From Haliclona indistincta (taxonomy: Eukaryota; Porifera; Demospongiae; Haplosclerida; Chalinidae), in assembly GCA_964017065.1 (NCBI GenBank), contig OZ024784.1, forward strand, positions 16,721,152-16,785,151: a stretch of DNA of 64,000 nt. Direction: 5' to 3'. The notes beneath the pieces are model-generated. The model worked only from the letters and a program-made list of their open reading frames with translations. It was not told the origin of the DNA and did not search any database. Made by a program: the position numbers and the translations under genes. The stretch's first letter is position 1; the number at the start of each line of letters is the position of its first letter. Below, piece after piece: positions 12,878-23,200 of the stretch.

Positions 12878-15265
12878 ATGGCTGCCGAGACGATGACTGT
12901 TCATGCTGTTCCCGTATTTTGTTACAACTGTCAAAAAGTTCCTGTTGCACTCGCCGAAAGCCATGAGAAAAACGGCGAGGTCAGCGCAGTAGCTACTATG
13001 ACAAAATGTATGCTTCGTTTTGTTTCAAATTAGTTTGACAAACTTTTGTGGTCACGGTGGGACAAAGCAATGACGTCAGGCTCCGTATTCCGCTATCCGC
13101 TCACAGACGTTTCCACCAGACGGATACCTGGTAGATACGGATTCATAGTCCAGGTATGCATGTCTGCAACCTGTATCATCAAATTGCAGTGCTCCAAAAT
13201 TTATTTATGACTGCAAGCAGCTGCAAGAAGATTCACTTCTTTGTTCTCCAGAGAAACATAAAAAGAAACACTCACCGAAGATCGCCAGCTGAAATGACTG
13301 CAGTTCAGCAACCATTTGATCCAGAGAAGTTCAATTTTAACAAGATCAACATACGAGAGGTTTTATGATGACGCCTTTGCAATGAAAATAATGTTTTCTC
13401 ATTATTAGGTATTGCTAGAGATCACAAGACAACATAAACACGATTCTACCAATATTCAAGTATAATACTCCCTATAATTTCCTCTACTCCTCTCCTTCCT
13501 CTTTCCCTCTGTCTCCCTATCCTCTTTCCTCTGTCTCCCCCTCCTCTTTCCCCCTGTCTCCCTATCCTCTGTCCCTCTGTCTCCCTATCCCCTTTCCCTC
13601 TGTCTCCCTATCCCCTTTCCCTCTGTCTCCCTATCCTCTTTCCCTCTGTCTCCCTATCCCCTTTCCCTCTGTCTCCCCATCCTCTGTCCCTCTGTCTCCC
13701 TATCCTCTTTCCCTCTATCTCCCTTCTTCTCCCCCTCCTTACATCTCAATCCCTTTCTCTTCCTCTCAAGGAAGATTTATACTTAATGATCGCCAATGTT
13801 AGTCCTATTAACTACGGCCATGTTCTTCTGGTGCCTTCTCCGGAAAAATGTCTACCTCAGGTTAGAGCGTGTTAGAGCTTGTTGACATGTTTTGTTTGTT
13901 GTGGTAAGATTGATTTTCAGCCAACTATTGTCATGCAATGTTGTTAAAATGGTTTTCTGTAACCACAGAACCCCTAAAACTAGCATCGCCCCGTGTTGTG
14001 TTCCTCCCTTCCTGCTTATTGCCAGTGTCCTCTCCTTCTTCTCTCACTCCCCCTCTCCTCCATATCTCTCTCCAGGTATTCACAGAGCAGTCGTTGCTGA
14101 CCTGTCTTGAACTGGTTGCTCTCAGTACACATCGGTAAGCAGACACTACCACCTTATCCTGCTAATTCAATAGCCGACAATGGGAACTTCCCTCACAAAT
14201 AAAGCGTAGTTCATAAACTTCTTATCATGCATGCTCTTTGTGCATAGCCTCTTACCTTCTTAGCACAGGATGCAATAAGGTGAGGGATAATTTACTTCTG
14301 CTTTCATATCAGAGGTTTCTGCATGGTTGGGAACAGCACTCTGGCTTATGCGTCCGTCAATCATCTTCATTACCATTTCCTCTACCTAGAGCCTCCTCTG
14401 ATGGCTGTCACTCTGGTCAGCATAGTCTCTGTATACCGTAGATAAAATTTATTCTGCAATAAACTGTGATTGGGCGTTTGCTTTTTGTCTTGTAGATGGG
14501 ACGGCATCTTGTTGCGGATTGCTATGAGTTGCATGAACATCCTATTCCAAGTATAGGCTTCTACATTTCTTTCTCTGAAGGAAAGACTGCTTCTTCATCC
14601 AGGGACAGTACTGCTTCATCTTCTAGCAGCAATACTGTCTCCTCAGCGCTGAGACACTGTGCTAAGTCAGTAAATCATTGTAAATTGGTGTGAGTGTGTT
14701 TGGTTTACAGGCAGCTATATACTGCCATTGCTGTCTTGCTGGATGAGGAGATTCCTCACAACTTATGCGCTATCCGAGGGGCTCTATTCACAGCCAGTAG
14801 TTCACAGACTAAAGACTGTACTGGAATTAGAGTTCTGTTAGTACCGAGAGCACCTGCATTAGGTAAGAGGATAGCTTGTGTATAAGAAGCAAAATGAGGT
14901 CAAGCACAATGCAATTGAAGCTGGTTGATGCTGGTTTTTGTTCAGGTTACAAGCAGGTTTGTGAGACTGAACATGGTATTCCACTGCTCAATCCAGCTGC
15001 AATGGAGCTCAGTGGATTTATTCAAATAGTTGGTGAGCTCCAGTAAATAGACCAGTGACTGTGACAGATAGATGACTGTACATCTGACACACATGGAAAT
15101 TTTAGTTCTGCAACAGCATCTGAATCTATTTTCTATACAGACCAAACCCGCTATGATACTGTGACAGAGAGTGAGATTGTTGAGGCACTCAGACAAAAAG
15201 CATTGACAACTGAAACATTTGAACGACTCAAACAAAAAATTATTGCAGCATTACAAGAGCTATGA
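12878..15265 (+). CDS. GDPGP1: GDP-D-glucose phosphorylase
   Basis: Phosphorolyses GDP-D-glucose to glucose-1-phosphate and GDP, clearing a mis-made nucleotide sugar. Eleven exons: 12878-12979, 13034-13153, 13252-13359, 13409-13459, 13771-13860, 14076-14134, 14313-14415, 14496-14665, 14711-14862, 14946-15032, 15141-15265. The sum is 1167 nt, or 388 aa (human about 385). All borders are GT-AG and phases agree. Marks of the family: YGFIVQ, PFDPEKFNFNK, ANVSPINYGHVLLVP, and the HIT-like catalytic motif SVNHLHYHFLY (His at about 194, 196, 198), where the middle His is the nucleophile. The C-terminal half has DEEIPHNLCAIRGA and GIRVLLVPR. Exons 9-11 are duplicated downstream as a broken copy. Intron 5 side sequence (13460-13770) is a long pyrimidine repeat. 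Confidence 0.93.
13478..13768 (+). repeat. Pyrimidine-rich minisatellite in GDPGP1 intron 4
   Basis: Irregular head-to-tail repeats of CCTCTTTCCCTCTGTCTCCC, with a unit of roughly 20-24 bp and variants such as CCCCTTTCC, fill most of the 311-nt intron between exons 4 and 5. The coding-strand polypyrimidine tract runs up to the acceptor at 13769-13770. Confidence 0.85.
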
Positions 15266-15381
15266 ATAATTATCTTAACTGTGTTTGTTATTCTTATATC
15301 TAGTAACGCTTACATGTGACAAAATAATTTCCAGCTCAACTTTGTTGTTAAGCAATTTTATGAAACATGCAATTTCAGTTT

Positions 15382-16341
15382 TTACAGTTCTTTTGGCATT
15401 GGTTCTCCTTTCAGTGCTGCCATGATGTTGTCAATGGTAAGCTGAGCCATTTTCTTGCGCGTGTGTAGTGTGGCGCTACCAGAGTGAGGAGTGATGATAG
15501 TGTTGGGAAGAGCGAGGAGTGGATGGTCACGTGGCAGTGGTTCTGGGTCAGTTACATCCAGTCCTGCTCCTGCGATGGTGCCTGATTGGAGAGCCTCTAG
15601 TAGAGCATCGTGATCAACCAGACTACCACGCGAGATGTTGACAAAAACTGCTGTCTTCTTCATTGCATGGAACTGTGTCTTGCCCATCATGCGATACGTT
15701 TCTTTGCTGGCTGGAGCGACTAGTATCACAAAGTCAGACTGACCAAGAAGGCTGTCCAGAGATGAGTAAGTGACTTGTAACTGGTCCTCAATTTCCTTCG
15801 GTTTCTGATTACGATTGTGATAAAGTGTCTTCATATCAAACCCTCTTGCTCGTTTGGCTACTTCTGTTCCTATACGGCCCATTCCTATGATTCCGCATGT
15901 CATACCACTCACTTGTAGACCGAACCAACCTTGATCAAAGTGGGTGGTGTCTGGACTCTTGCCAATTCTGTCTCCTTCTACGACTCTCCTTGCTACGCCT
16001 AGCAACAGGGCAAAGCTCATGTCTGCAGTTGTATCACTAAGCACTCCAGGTGTATAGCCAACCCTGATTCCACGAGCTTTGCAAGCCTTGAGATCAATGT
16101 TGTCGTAGCCTACTGCACAGTTACCAATGACCTTTAGATTGGGAAACGACGCCAGCAGCTCTTCTGTCACCCTGGGAGTGACATGGACAAACACAGAAGA
16201 CACCTTGTCCCTGTGCTTTTCCAGTTCATTGTCCCAAACCACGTGGAAGTTATCGTCTAGCATGCGTTGGATCTCAGGATGCACCTGATAAACCTGGTAA
16301 ACGTACGGCTTGTCCGCTGAAGTTGCAAGATTAGCGGCCAT
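15382..16341 (-). CDS. GRHPR: Glyoxylate/hydroxypyruvate reductase, copy A (no leader)
   Basis: D-2-hydroxyacid dehydrogenase that reduces glyoxylate and hydroxypyruvate with NAD(P)H. Single exon; from the first usable ATG (MAANLATSADK) it is 319 aa, close to human GRHPR (328). The Rossmann motif is GIIGMGRIGTEVAKRA. The active-site Arg is in NISRGSLVDHDAL, the Glu in DVTDPEPLP, and the His in TPHSGSAT (usual family wording is PHIGSA). The end GEPMPKEL matches the family's GEPMPSEL. Unlike copy B, an upstream ATG reading MSLARLSKS is put out of frame by a 10-nt deletion just before the body of the protein, so the basic leader is lost. Its 3' end faces that of GDPGP1, 116 bp away. Confidence 0.93.
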   Translation of the reverse strand: MAANLATSADKPYVYQVYQVHPEIQRMLDDNFHVVWDNELEKHRDKVSSVFVHVTPRVTEELLASFPNLKVIGNCAVGYDNIDLKACKARGIRVGYTPGVLSDTTADMSFALLLGVARRVVEGDRIGKSPDTTHFDQGWFGLQVSGMTCGIIGMGRIGTEVAKRARGFDMKTLYHNRNQKPKEIEDQLQVTYSSLDSLLGQSDFVILVAPASKETYRMMGKTQFHAMKKTAVFVNISRGSLVDHDALLEALQSGTIAGAGLDVTDPEPLPRDHPLLALPNTIITPHSGSATLHTRKKMAQLTIDNIMAALKGEPMPKEL

Positions 16342-16465
16342 TATAGATGACAGGACTGGTGTATACGCAGACTGCAACCAGGTAGGCGAGATAAATGTCT
16401 GGAGGAGCTCTTAGACAAGCGTGCCAAGCTCATCTGTTAACCAGCCACGCCCCTTTTTATGCGGC

Positions 16466-16648
16466 ATGGCGTGTCCGAGCGTGTCTTTCTACTTTTGGTG
16501 GCTGTGGATTCAACGGCTTTGGTCAACTACAGCTTCTTCCACTGAAGACATCTCGTACGCAACAACAGGACATTTTAGATGATGAGAAAACATCCAATGA
16601 CTGCTCTGCACAGTCTACTGCAGTATCCAACTCTGTTTCTTGCATGAT
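16466..16648 (+). pseudogene. Truncated 5' copy of RCCD1
   Basis: About 180 bp match the start of the intact RCCD1 gene at 19071: GGCGFNGFGQLQLLPLKTSR, then DDEKTSNDCSAQSTAVSNSV. The copy has small indels: the ATG at 16466 is out of frame with the matching body, and the THR-stretch reads RTQQQDILDDE instead of RTDISDDE. It stops at the duplication junction near 16648. It lacks all RCC1 repeats and cannot make the protein. Confidence 0.88.
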
Positions 16649-16659
16649 GAGTGTATGTG

Positions 16660-17244
16660 TGTTTGGTTTACAGGCAGCTATATACTGCCATTGCTGTCAT
16701 GCTTGATTAAGAGATTCCTCACAACTTATGCGCTATCCGAGGGGCTCCATTCACAGCCAGTAGTTCACAGACTAAAGACTGTACTGGAATTAGAGTTCTG
16801 TTAGTACCGAGAGCACCTGCATTAGGTGAGATGAACTAGATAGCTTGTGTAAAAGAAGCAAAATGAGGTCAAGCACAATGCAATTAAAGCAGGTTGATGC
16901 TGGTTTTGTTCAGGTTACAACCAGGTTTGTGAGACTGAACATGGTATTCCACTGCTTAATCCAGCTGCAATGGACCTCAGTGGATTTATTCAAATAGTTG
17001 GTGAGCTCCAGTAAATAGACCAGTGAGTGTGACAGATTACAGATAGACGACTGTACTTCTGACACACATGCAAACTTTAGTTCTGCTGTTAACAGCATCT
17101 GAATCTATTTTCTATGCAGACCAAACCCGCTATGATACTGTGACAGAGAGTGAGATTGTTCAGGCACTCAGACAAAAAGCATTGACAACTTAAACATTTG
17201 AACGACTCAAACGAAAAATTATTGCAGCATTACAAGAGCTATGA
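16660..17244 (+). pseudogene. GDPGP1 3' fragment (exons 9-11), duplicated and broken
   Basis: Copies exons 9-11 of GDPGP1 with introns still present. The exon 9 copy has a change that turns LLDEE into a stop (GCTTGATTAAG region near 16699-16712). The last exon has another stop in place of the Glu in TTETFERL (ACTTAAACA near 17190). The upstream eight exons are absent. It is a by-product of the tandem duplication, not a retrocopy. Confidence 0.9.
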
Positions 17245-17290
17245 ATAATTATCTTAACTGTGTGTGGTGTATTATTATAACTAGTAGCGC

Positions 17291-17872
17291 TTAAGCCAGG
17301 ATTACCCGAACTATTCTTTCTTGCTGCCTTTTGCACAATATAATCTACAGTGTCCTGGCTATTACTTGCCCGTTTTACACGGAAAATAGGTGTAGCCACA
17401 CTCCAATAGCACTTGCCGTATTTAGAACAAAATTATTTCGTACTCTGCAATCACGAGAGACCCACATAAGGGTAGGTGGGTTGTGGGGAGGGCGGGATTG
17501 GGAAGAGATGGCATTTTTTGGCTCTCTGGCAAAAGGAGATGTATCTTCTTCCATCGCTCTTGCTAGTAGGGAATTTCTGCCGAAATCGTGTCTTCTCATT
17601 AAATATTCGCCCCTCTGTAACTTATAGACAGAGACCTTTTTGCAAAATCCCAAACATACGTTTCTTCCTTGTGTACCAAAGTTTATGTCTGACATTTTGT
17701 GTGGGTGTGGCATGCCTAGGAAAGACACACTTTTTCATCATTGGGTGGAGCTTGCTACGCCCACAAGACGAATGGCGACTTTCTTGGGTGATCAGTGTGA
17801 CTGACCAAGCCTTCAACTAACAGTAGAAACCAAAATATTTGTAATCCTGATGTTAGGGCAATCCACCCTTAA
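17291..17872. mobile_element. TTAA-flanked non-autonomous insertion
   Basis: Present in duplication copy B and absent from copy A: B reads …AGCGC TTAA …TTAA ATGTGACA, while A reads …ACGC TTACATGTGACA. The ends are imperfect inverted repeats (GCCAGGATTACCC against GGGTGGATTGCCC). TTAA target duplication points to a piggyBac- or Kolobok-type MITE. It has no transposase ORF. Short ORFs inside show no protein family. Confidence 0.7.
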
Positions 17873-17940
17873 ATGTGACAAATAATATAATTTCCAGCTC
17901 AACTTTGTTAAGCAATTTTGTGAAACATGCAATTCAGTTT

Positions 17941-19002
17941 TTACAGTTCTTTTGGCATTGGTTCTCCTTTCAGTGCTGCCGTTATGTTGTCAATGGTAAG
18001 CTGAGCCATTTTCTTGCGCGTGTGTAGTGTAGCGGTACCAGAGTGAGGAGTGATGATAGTGTTTGGAAGAGAGAGGAGTGGATGGTCACGTGGCAGTGGT
18101 TCTGGGTCAGTTACATCCAGTCCTGCTCCTGCGATGGTGTCTGATTGGAGAGCCTCTAGTAGAGCATCGTGATCAACCAGACTACCACGCGAGATGTTGA
18201 CAAAAACTGCTGTCTTCTTCATTGCCTGGAACTGTGTCTTGCCCATCATGCGATACGTTTCTTTGCTGGCTGGAGCGACTAGTATCACAAAGTCAGACTG
18301 ACCAAGAAGGCTGTCCAGAGATGAGTAAGTGACTTGTAATTGCTCCTCAATTTCCTTCGGTTTCTGGTTGCGATTGTAATAAAGTGTCTTCATATCAAAC
18401 CCTCTTGCTCGTTTGGCTACTTCTGTTCCTATACGGCCCATTCCTATGATTCCGCATGTCATACCACTCACTTGTAGACCGAACCAACCTTGATCAAAGT
18501 GGGTGGTGTCTGGACTCTTGCCAATTCTGTCTCCTTCTACGACTCTCCTTGCTACGCCTAGCAACAGGGCAAAGCTCATGTCTGCAGTTGTATCGCTAAG
18601 CACTCCAGGTGTATAGCCAACCCTGATTCCACGAGCTTTGCAAGCCTTGAGATCAATGTTGTCGTAGCCTACTGAACAGTTACCAATGACCTTTAGATTG
18701 GGAAACGACGCCAGTAGCTCTTCTGTCACCCTGTTTTTGACATGGACAAAAACAGAAGACACTTTGTCTCTGTACTTTTCCAGTTCATTGTCCCAAACCA
18801 CGTGGAAGTTATCGTCTAGCATGCGTTGGATCTCAGGATGCACCTGATAAACCTGGTAAACGTACGGCTTGTCCGATGATGTTGCAAGATTAGCGGCCAT
18901 TATAGATGTCAAGACTGGTGCATACGCAGACTGCAACCAGGTAGGACGAAGAAGGCGAGATAAATGTCTGGAGGAGCTCTTAGATAGGAGTGCCAAGCTC
19001 AT
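17941..19002 (-). CDS. GRHPR: Glyoxylate/hydroxypyruvate reductase, copy B (with leader)
   Basis: Paralogue of copy A, nearly identical from MAANLATS onward. It differs at scattered sites such as HVKNRVTEE for HVTPRVTEE, GNCSVGYDN for GNCAVGYDN, and LLSLPN for LLALPN. From the ATG at 19002 it is 353 aa, with an extra 34-residue N terminus, MSLALLSKSSSRHLSRLLRP…, that has several Arg and Ser and no acidic residues, as in a mitochondrial presequence. NAD-binding (GMGRIG) and catalytic Arg/Glu/His sites are intact. Frame is open further upstream to a GTG at 19050 but no ATG lies there. It is divergent from RCCD1, with 68 bp between start codons. Confidence 0.92.
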   Translation of the reverse strand: MSLALLSKSSSRHLSRLLRPTWLQSAYAPVLTSIMAANLATSSDKPYVYQVYQVHPEIQRMLDDNFHVVWDNELEKYRDKVSSVFVHVKNRVTEELLASFPNLKVIGNCSVGYDNIDLKACKARGIRVGYTPGVLSDTTADMSFALLLGVARRVVEGDRIGKSPDTTHFDQGWFGLQVSGMTCGIIGMGRIGTEVAKRARGFDMKTLYYNRNQKPKEIEEQLQVTYSSLDSLLGQSDFVILVAPASKETYRMMGKTQFQAMKKTAVFVNISRGSLVDHDALLEALQSDTIAGAGLDVTDPEPLPRDHPLLSLPNTIITPHSGTATLHTRKKMAQLTIDNITAALKGEPMPKEL

Positions 19003-19070
19003 CTGTTCATAGATATTAGATCTAGAGCCCAGAATATCCCATGCAGCCACGCCCCTTTTTCTAATGCGAC
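19003..19070. promoter_or_regulatory. 68-bp divergent promoter, GRHPR-B / RCCD1
   Basis: Only 68 bp lie between the GRHPR-B ATG (19002, minus) and the RCCD1 ATG (19071, plus). The interval includes CCACGCCCC, a CACCC/Sp1-like box, near 19047-19055. The same box survives in copy A near 16446-16453. Confidence 0.45.
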
Positions 19071-20165
19071 ATGGCGTGTCTTTCTAGTTCTATAACTTTT
19101 GGTGGCTGTGGATTCAACGGCTTTGGTCAACTACAGCTTCTTCCACTGAAGACATCTCGTACGGACATTTCAGATGATGAGAAAACATCCAATGACTGCT
19201 CTGCACAGTCTACTGCAGTATCCAACTCTGTTTCTTCCATGACACCTCTCGTCTCATTTCATACTTCAGAGCGACCACGAGATGTGTGCATTAGCTCGAC
19301 TTGGGATGCAACATTCTTTTATATTGAATTCTCTTCATTTTGGGCTACATATGCATCACCAAAATGGCTCCGCACTTTGTCCATTGCAGAGAAACACTCT
19401 CTTACTGCTGATGAGGGTATCAAAAGGATTTTTATGTGTCAAAACAACTCTCTTCTGCTACAGACTACAAAACAACGAAATTTTTTAGTAGATATGCAAA
19501 AATCAAATGAACCAATCTGTACAGAAATACTACTCTCAAAGCACTTTACCTTGCTCACCATATCCGACTCTCAGACATATTTTCTTGATGATGATGGAAA
19601 ACTGTACCATCCAGCTGCTATCAAGAAGCCTATTCCAACCTCCTTTGGTTCAATAGTGTCTCCTTCTCTTACATTCACTAAAGCTGCATGTGGAGCAGAC
19701 CATATAGTGTTGCTCACTGATAGTGGATGTGTATTCTCATTTGGCTTAGGCACACGTGGTCAGTTAGGACATGGTGATATACAGCAAGCTAAAGAGCCTA
19801 TTTTAGTGGAGGCCTTGGCTGGTATTCCTGTAAAAGACATTGCTTGTGGAAGTTGGCATTCTCTAGCTTTGTCAGAGTATGGTGATGTATACTCATGGGG
19901 TTGGAATGAAGATGGACAGCTGGGTCACTCACTGGGTAGCAGGCAACCTGTGGTGGCACTGCCTACTCTGATTGATGGAGAAGAAGATGAGAGTTACAGC
20001 TGCATTGGTGCTGGTAGCCGACATTCAGCTGCTCTACTAGTTGGAGGGAGACTCCGTGTGTGGGGTTGGAACAAGTACGGACAACTTGGTAATGAAAAGA
20101 TTAGCAAGCAAAACGCTGAAGTACTACTCCATCTCAGCTATTGGAACACATTTCTCATTAGTTAA
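19071..20165 (+). CDS. RCCD1: RCC1 domain-containing protein 1
   Basis: RCCD1 binds the histone demethylase KDM8 in vertebrates and acts in chromosome segregation. This is a 364-aa single-exon ORF (human about 376). It opens with GGCGFNGFGQ, which matches the GFGFCGFGQ start of RCCD1. RCC1-type repeats follow from about residue 200: VFSFGLGTRGQLGHGD, DIACGSWHSLALSEYGDVYSWGWNEDGQLGHS, CIGAGSRHSAALLVGGRLRVWGWNKYGQLG, ending in YWNTFLIS, which fits the family's PWNTYVY end. The N-terminal ~190 residues are divergent. Its first ~55 codons are also present as the broken copy at 16466-16648. The 3' end converges with the CARD gene, 102 bp away. Confidence 0.88.
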   Translation: MACLSSSITFGGCGFNGFGQLQLLPLKTSRTDISDDEKTSNDCSAQSTAVSNSVSSMTPLVSFHTSERPRDVCISSTWDATFFYIEFSSFWATYASPKWLRTLSIAEKHSLTADEGIKRIFMCQNNSLLLQTTKQRNFLVDMQKSNEPICTEILLSKHFTLLTISDSQTYFLDDDGKLYHPAAIKKPIPTSFGSIVSPSLTFTKAACGADHIVLLTDSGCVFSFGLGTRGQLGHGDIQQAKEPILVEALAGIPVKDIACGSWHSLALSEYGDVYSWGWNEDGQLGHSLGSRQPVVALPTLIDGEEDESYSCIGAGSRHSAALLVGGRLRVWGWNKYGQLGNEKISKQNAEVLLHLSYWNTFLIS

Positions 20166-20267
20166 CTTAAGTACGATACAAAAATTTATTGTGGAATACA
20201 TTTAAAAATAAGCATTGTCATTGGCGTCCTATTGGCACCTAAAATAGCATGAAGGTATATTATGTAT

Positions 20268-23200
20268 TTATGCATTAGTCTCATCAAGATAGTGTTTCAG
20301 TTTTGATGCAACATCGTCCAAATGCAAGTATCCTCTTAATTTTCCTTCTATCCAGTCACCAACATCTCTTGGGCAACCAATCTCTGCAGCTTGCAATGCC
20401 TGTCTGCCTTCATCACTGCTCAAACTGGAGTCAAAATCTTGACTGAATGAATAAAACTGCATTGAGCGGTTTGGTGATCGTCCTAATTTTTCTTTTACTC
20501 TCTAAATAATTAGAATACAGTAAATACAACTAGCTAGTTATTTAATACAAACCTCTAATTCCTTTCCAATTTCTCTTTTCGCAACACTTGGAGGACAATT
20601 TATTCCGTGTTTCTTCATGAGGTGATTGGCATACAACTTGTCAGCATAGGTTAGACAAACAAGATATGGGACAGACTCGTGGTCAAGGATGTCAAGCCAT
20701 TTCTTAGCTGACTCAGTGTGAATTTTTCTGAATAACAAAAACAAATTTAAGCATCCATGACTTGATGAACCACCTCACCGGTAATCAACCACCAATACAA
20801 CAAGCTGGGACAGGGTAAGTAGTAACTTGGCTAGACCAGGTATACTCTCGTCTCTGTCGTCCACTCCTGGAAAGTCAATCACACTCAATCCCTCAACCAC
20901 ATCATCTAGATTGTACATAAAAGGAACAGTAGTACGTTGTAACTCCATTGTACCAGTGAGAACCTGTATAAAGTGAATAAGACACTGAATTTTAATTTTT
21001 AAGAAACTGCTTACTTCTCTGTTGAATAAGGTTTCAATGAGTTTTGACTTTCCTGAATTGACCAATCCAATCACTCCTACGGTAGTATAGCTTGCCAGTC
21101 CTTCTCGTAGCTTGTGGACAGCCAGACTCCAGATAAGCCAGCGTGCAAGGAGTGGTCGATAAGCAGGCTTCACAAGAATAAGTATATTTCCTTGGAAAGT
21201 ACGATACCAGTTCTGTACTAAGCGCTCCACTCGTGTTGACGGATCTATCTCATATCGTTCACAAAGAGTAGCAAGCTGCCGTTCAAGAGAGTAACTAATA
21301 TACTGGCTGTTGCAGCTGACACGATTTTGAAGACATTGAAGGAGGAACTGCATTTTGCCTGCATACCTACCATCACTTGCAGGTAGATCTTCTCTTTCAC
21401 TACAAAAGCTCTTAATGTAGTCAGTAATCTGAACCAAGAGAGTTTTCCCTTTGGCTGTATCGAGCATTTTCTTGACATCCAACATCTGGAGACTAAAAAG
21501 ACTCCAGATTCCAACTGCTGCTGGTGCTTCTGTAGTGTAAAGTGCCTTCGCCATTTCAAGAGAGGAGTCTTGCACTAGTGGAACTTTGATCTGTTGTTCC
21601 ATAAAAGCTCCAAGAAGAGATGCACAAATCTTGAGGTCATTCTGCCAAATTTCGTTGATTTTCTCTAGCATCCGCGCATTCTCAAGTGATGACTCTGCTG
21701 TAGATTCATCATCCGTGTCGTCCAATCTCTTGTGTGCTTGTTTTCTCAAGTTGAAAATTTCGTTACGTGCATGAGTTAAAATTTTAAGTGGTGACTTAAG
21801 AGTAACTGGCTTTCGTTTCTTCGGTTTGAGTGGGTAGAGTTCCTCGATATTAGCTCCACTGATGACATTTAGCTTATTTTGACCAGCAAGCTTAGCACAT
21901 ACTTCGTGCGAAGCAACAGTCATTTCATGTAATCTTTCAGCAAGATCAGCATATTGCTCTTCGGTATATTTGTAGGTTGATGCCCTTCGTTTGGGTAATT
22001 CCAAAGTTTTGCTGCACATGATTAGATTTAAACCAAATGGAGATTCTTCCGAGAGTGTTGGTGGACTTGCTTTAGTACCCTTTGCTGCAGCCTCAGAATA
22101 TGACATCTGCTTTTCCTTCAGCATAATCTCTTTTTCCTTTTTGCCAACAAATGCACTAACAGTCACACTAATTTCTTTATCATCTTGACGAAACACAGTG
22201 GGCAGATACATATGCTGTCTATCAGCAGGAGCAGAACCTTGAAGATTTTGCATTGCTTGCTGTTCCAGCTGCTCAATTGTGTCAGGAGTGACACGACTTG
22301 CTATTCGAGTGTATGCTAGTTCACAGCCAACGTCAAACAGTAGGGAAGGTACAAATTGAACGCTGCTATTAGAAAATGCTTCAACACACTTGAGAGCTAT
22401 GCCTTCATCACAGTGTGTAATAGCATGACATATGCTCTCAATTGGCACAATGCGAACTGCATTCTCAAGGAATTCAGTGATCAGCTGTTTTCGTTTTGTA
22501 GGCTTTGTGATTTTTAAAGAAGATGGTTGTTCCAGCATAGCACAAAGGTAAGCTAATTCTATGAGCTCACTCGGAGGGTGCTTAGCTAACTGACTTTGCC
22601 TCAGTGATATTTCATACCCTTCCTGCAATAAAAAGATAAAGGTACATGAATATTTGAATATTTTTTTAAATTTATAAACAACCTTGCACACAATCAGTGC
22701 TGTTTGATCTCGTAATGGTTTAGAGAAATGGCTGAAGAGGGTAACTTGAATATCTTCTGCTTTCAGATTCACAAGGAAGTCATCATCGCATATCGGCTTG
22801 TAGTTGAACTGGATTGAGCATCTTGTGATGTCAGGTGCTGGTGTCTTGATAGCATGTGTTTTCGCAGAACTACTAACAGGTACTTCAATTTGATGACAGA
22901 ACCAGAGATTATCTCCCTCAAGAACCATAGCTATCTCGTCTCCATGCCTATAGAAGGCAACTGAAGAAACTGATGGTTTCAGAATCTTGACCAAAGGCAG
23001 GTGACGACGTGAGAAACGAGGAGAATAGCTGGCACGTTGCCGTTCCAAATAGCTTCGAGACAATCTGATTTGATACTCATTCACATAATGCTGAAACAAT
23101 GATATTAATTAACATAATGTCTTATCATAATATTATATTACCTGCTTAAACAGCTGTGAAGTGAGCTGCGCTACTGCTTGTATACTGAGGAAGTCAAATT

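Larger units (their letters stand above)
14690..16648. repeat. Tandem segmental duplication, copy A
   Basis: Runs from GDPGP1 intron 8 through GDPGP1 exons 9-11 and GRHPR-A to codon ~50 of an RCCD1 copy. The same order recurs in 16649-19243. Long stretches of both GRHPR genes are nearly identical at the base level. The head-to-tail junction is at about 16645-16650, where RCCD1 coding sequence (…AACTCTGTTTCTT) passes abruptly into GDPGP1 intron 8 (GTGTGTTTGGTTTACAG). Confidence 0.9.
16649..19243. repeat. Tandem segmental duplication, copy B
   Basis: Second copy of the block that starts in GDPGP1 intron 8. It carries broken GDPGP1 exons 9-11, GRHPR-B and the start of the intact RCCD1. It is about 0.6 kb longer than copy A because of the TTAA-flanked insertion at 17291-17872. 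Confidence 0.9.

Noticed and set aside
16395..16706. 103-codon ORF read as a gene
   Set aside because: It is the broken RCCD1 copy running across the duplication junction into a GDPGP1 intron.
17331..17820. Overlapping ORFs of 98-117 codons on both strands
   Set aside because: They lie in the TTAA-flanked insertion and match no transposase or host family.
19003..19050. GTG at 19050 as start of GRHPR-B
   Set aside because: Nuclear genes of animals start at ATG; the first in-frame ATG is at 19002 and opens a leader-like sequence.
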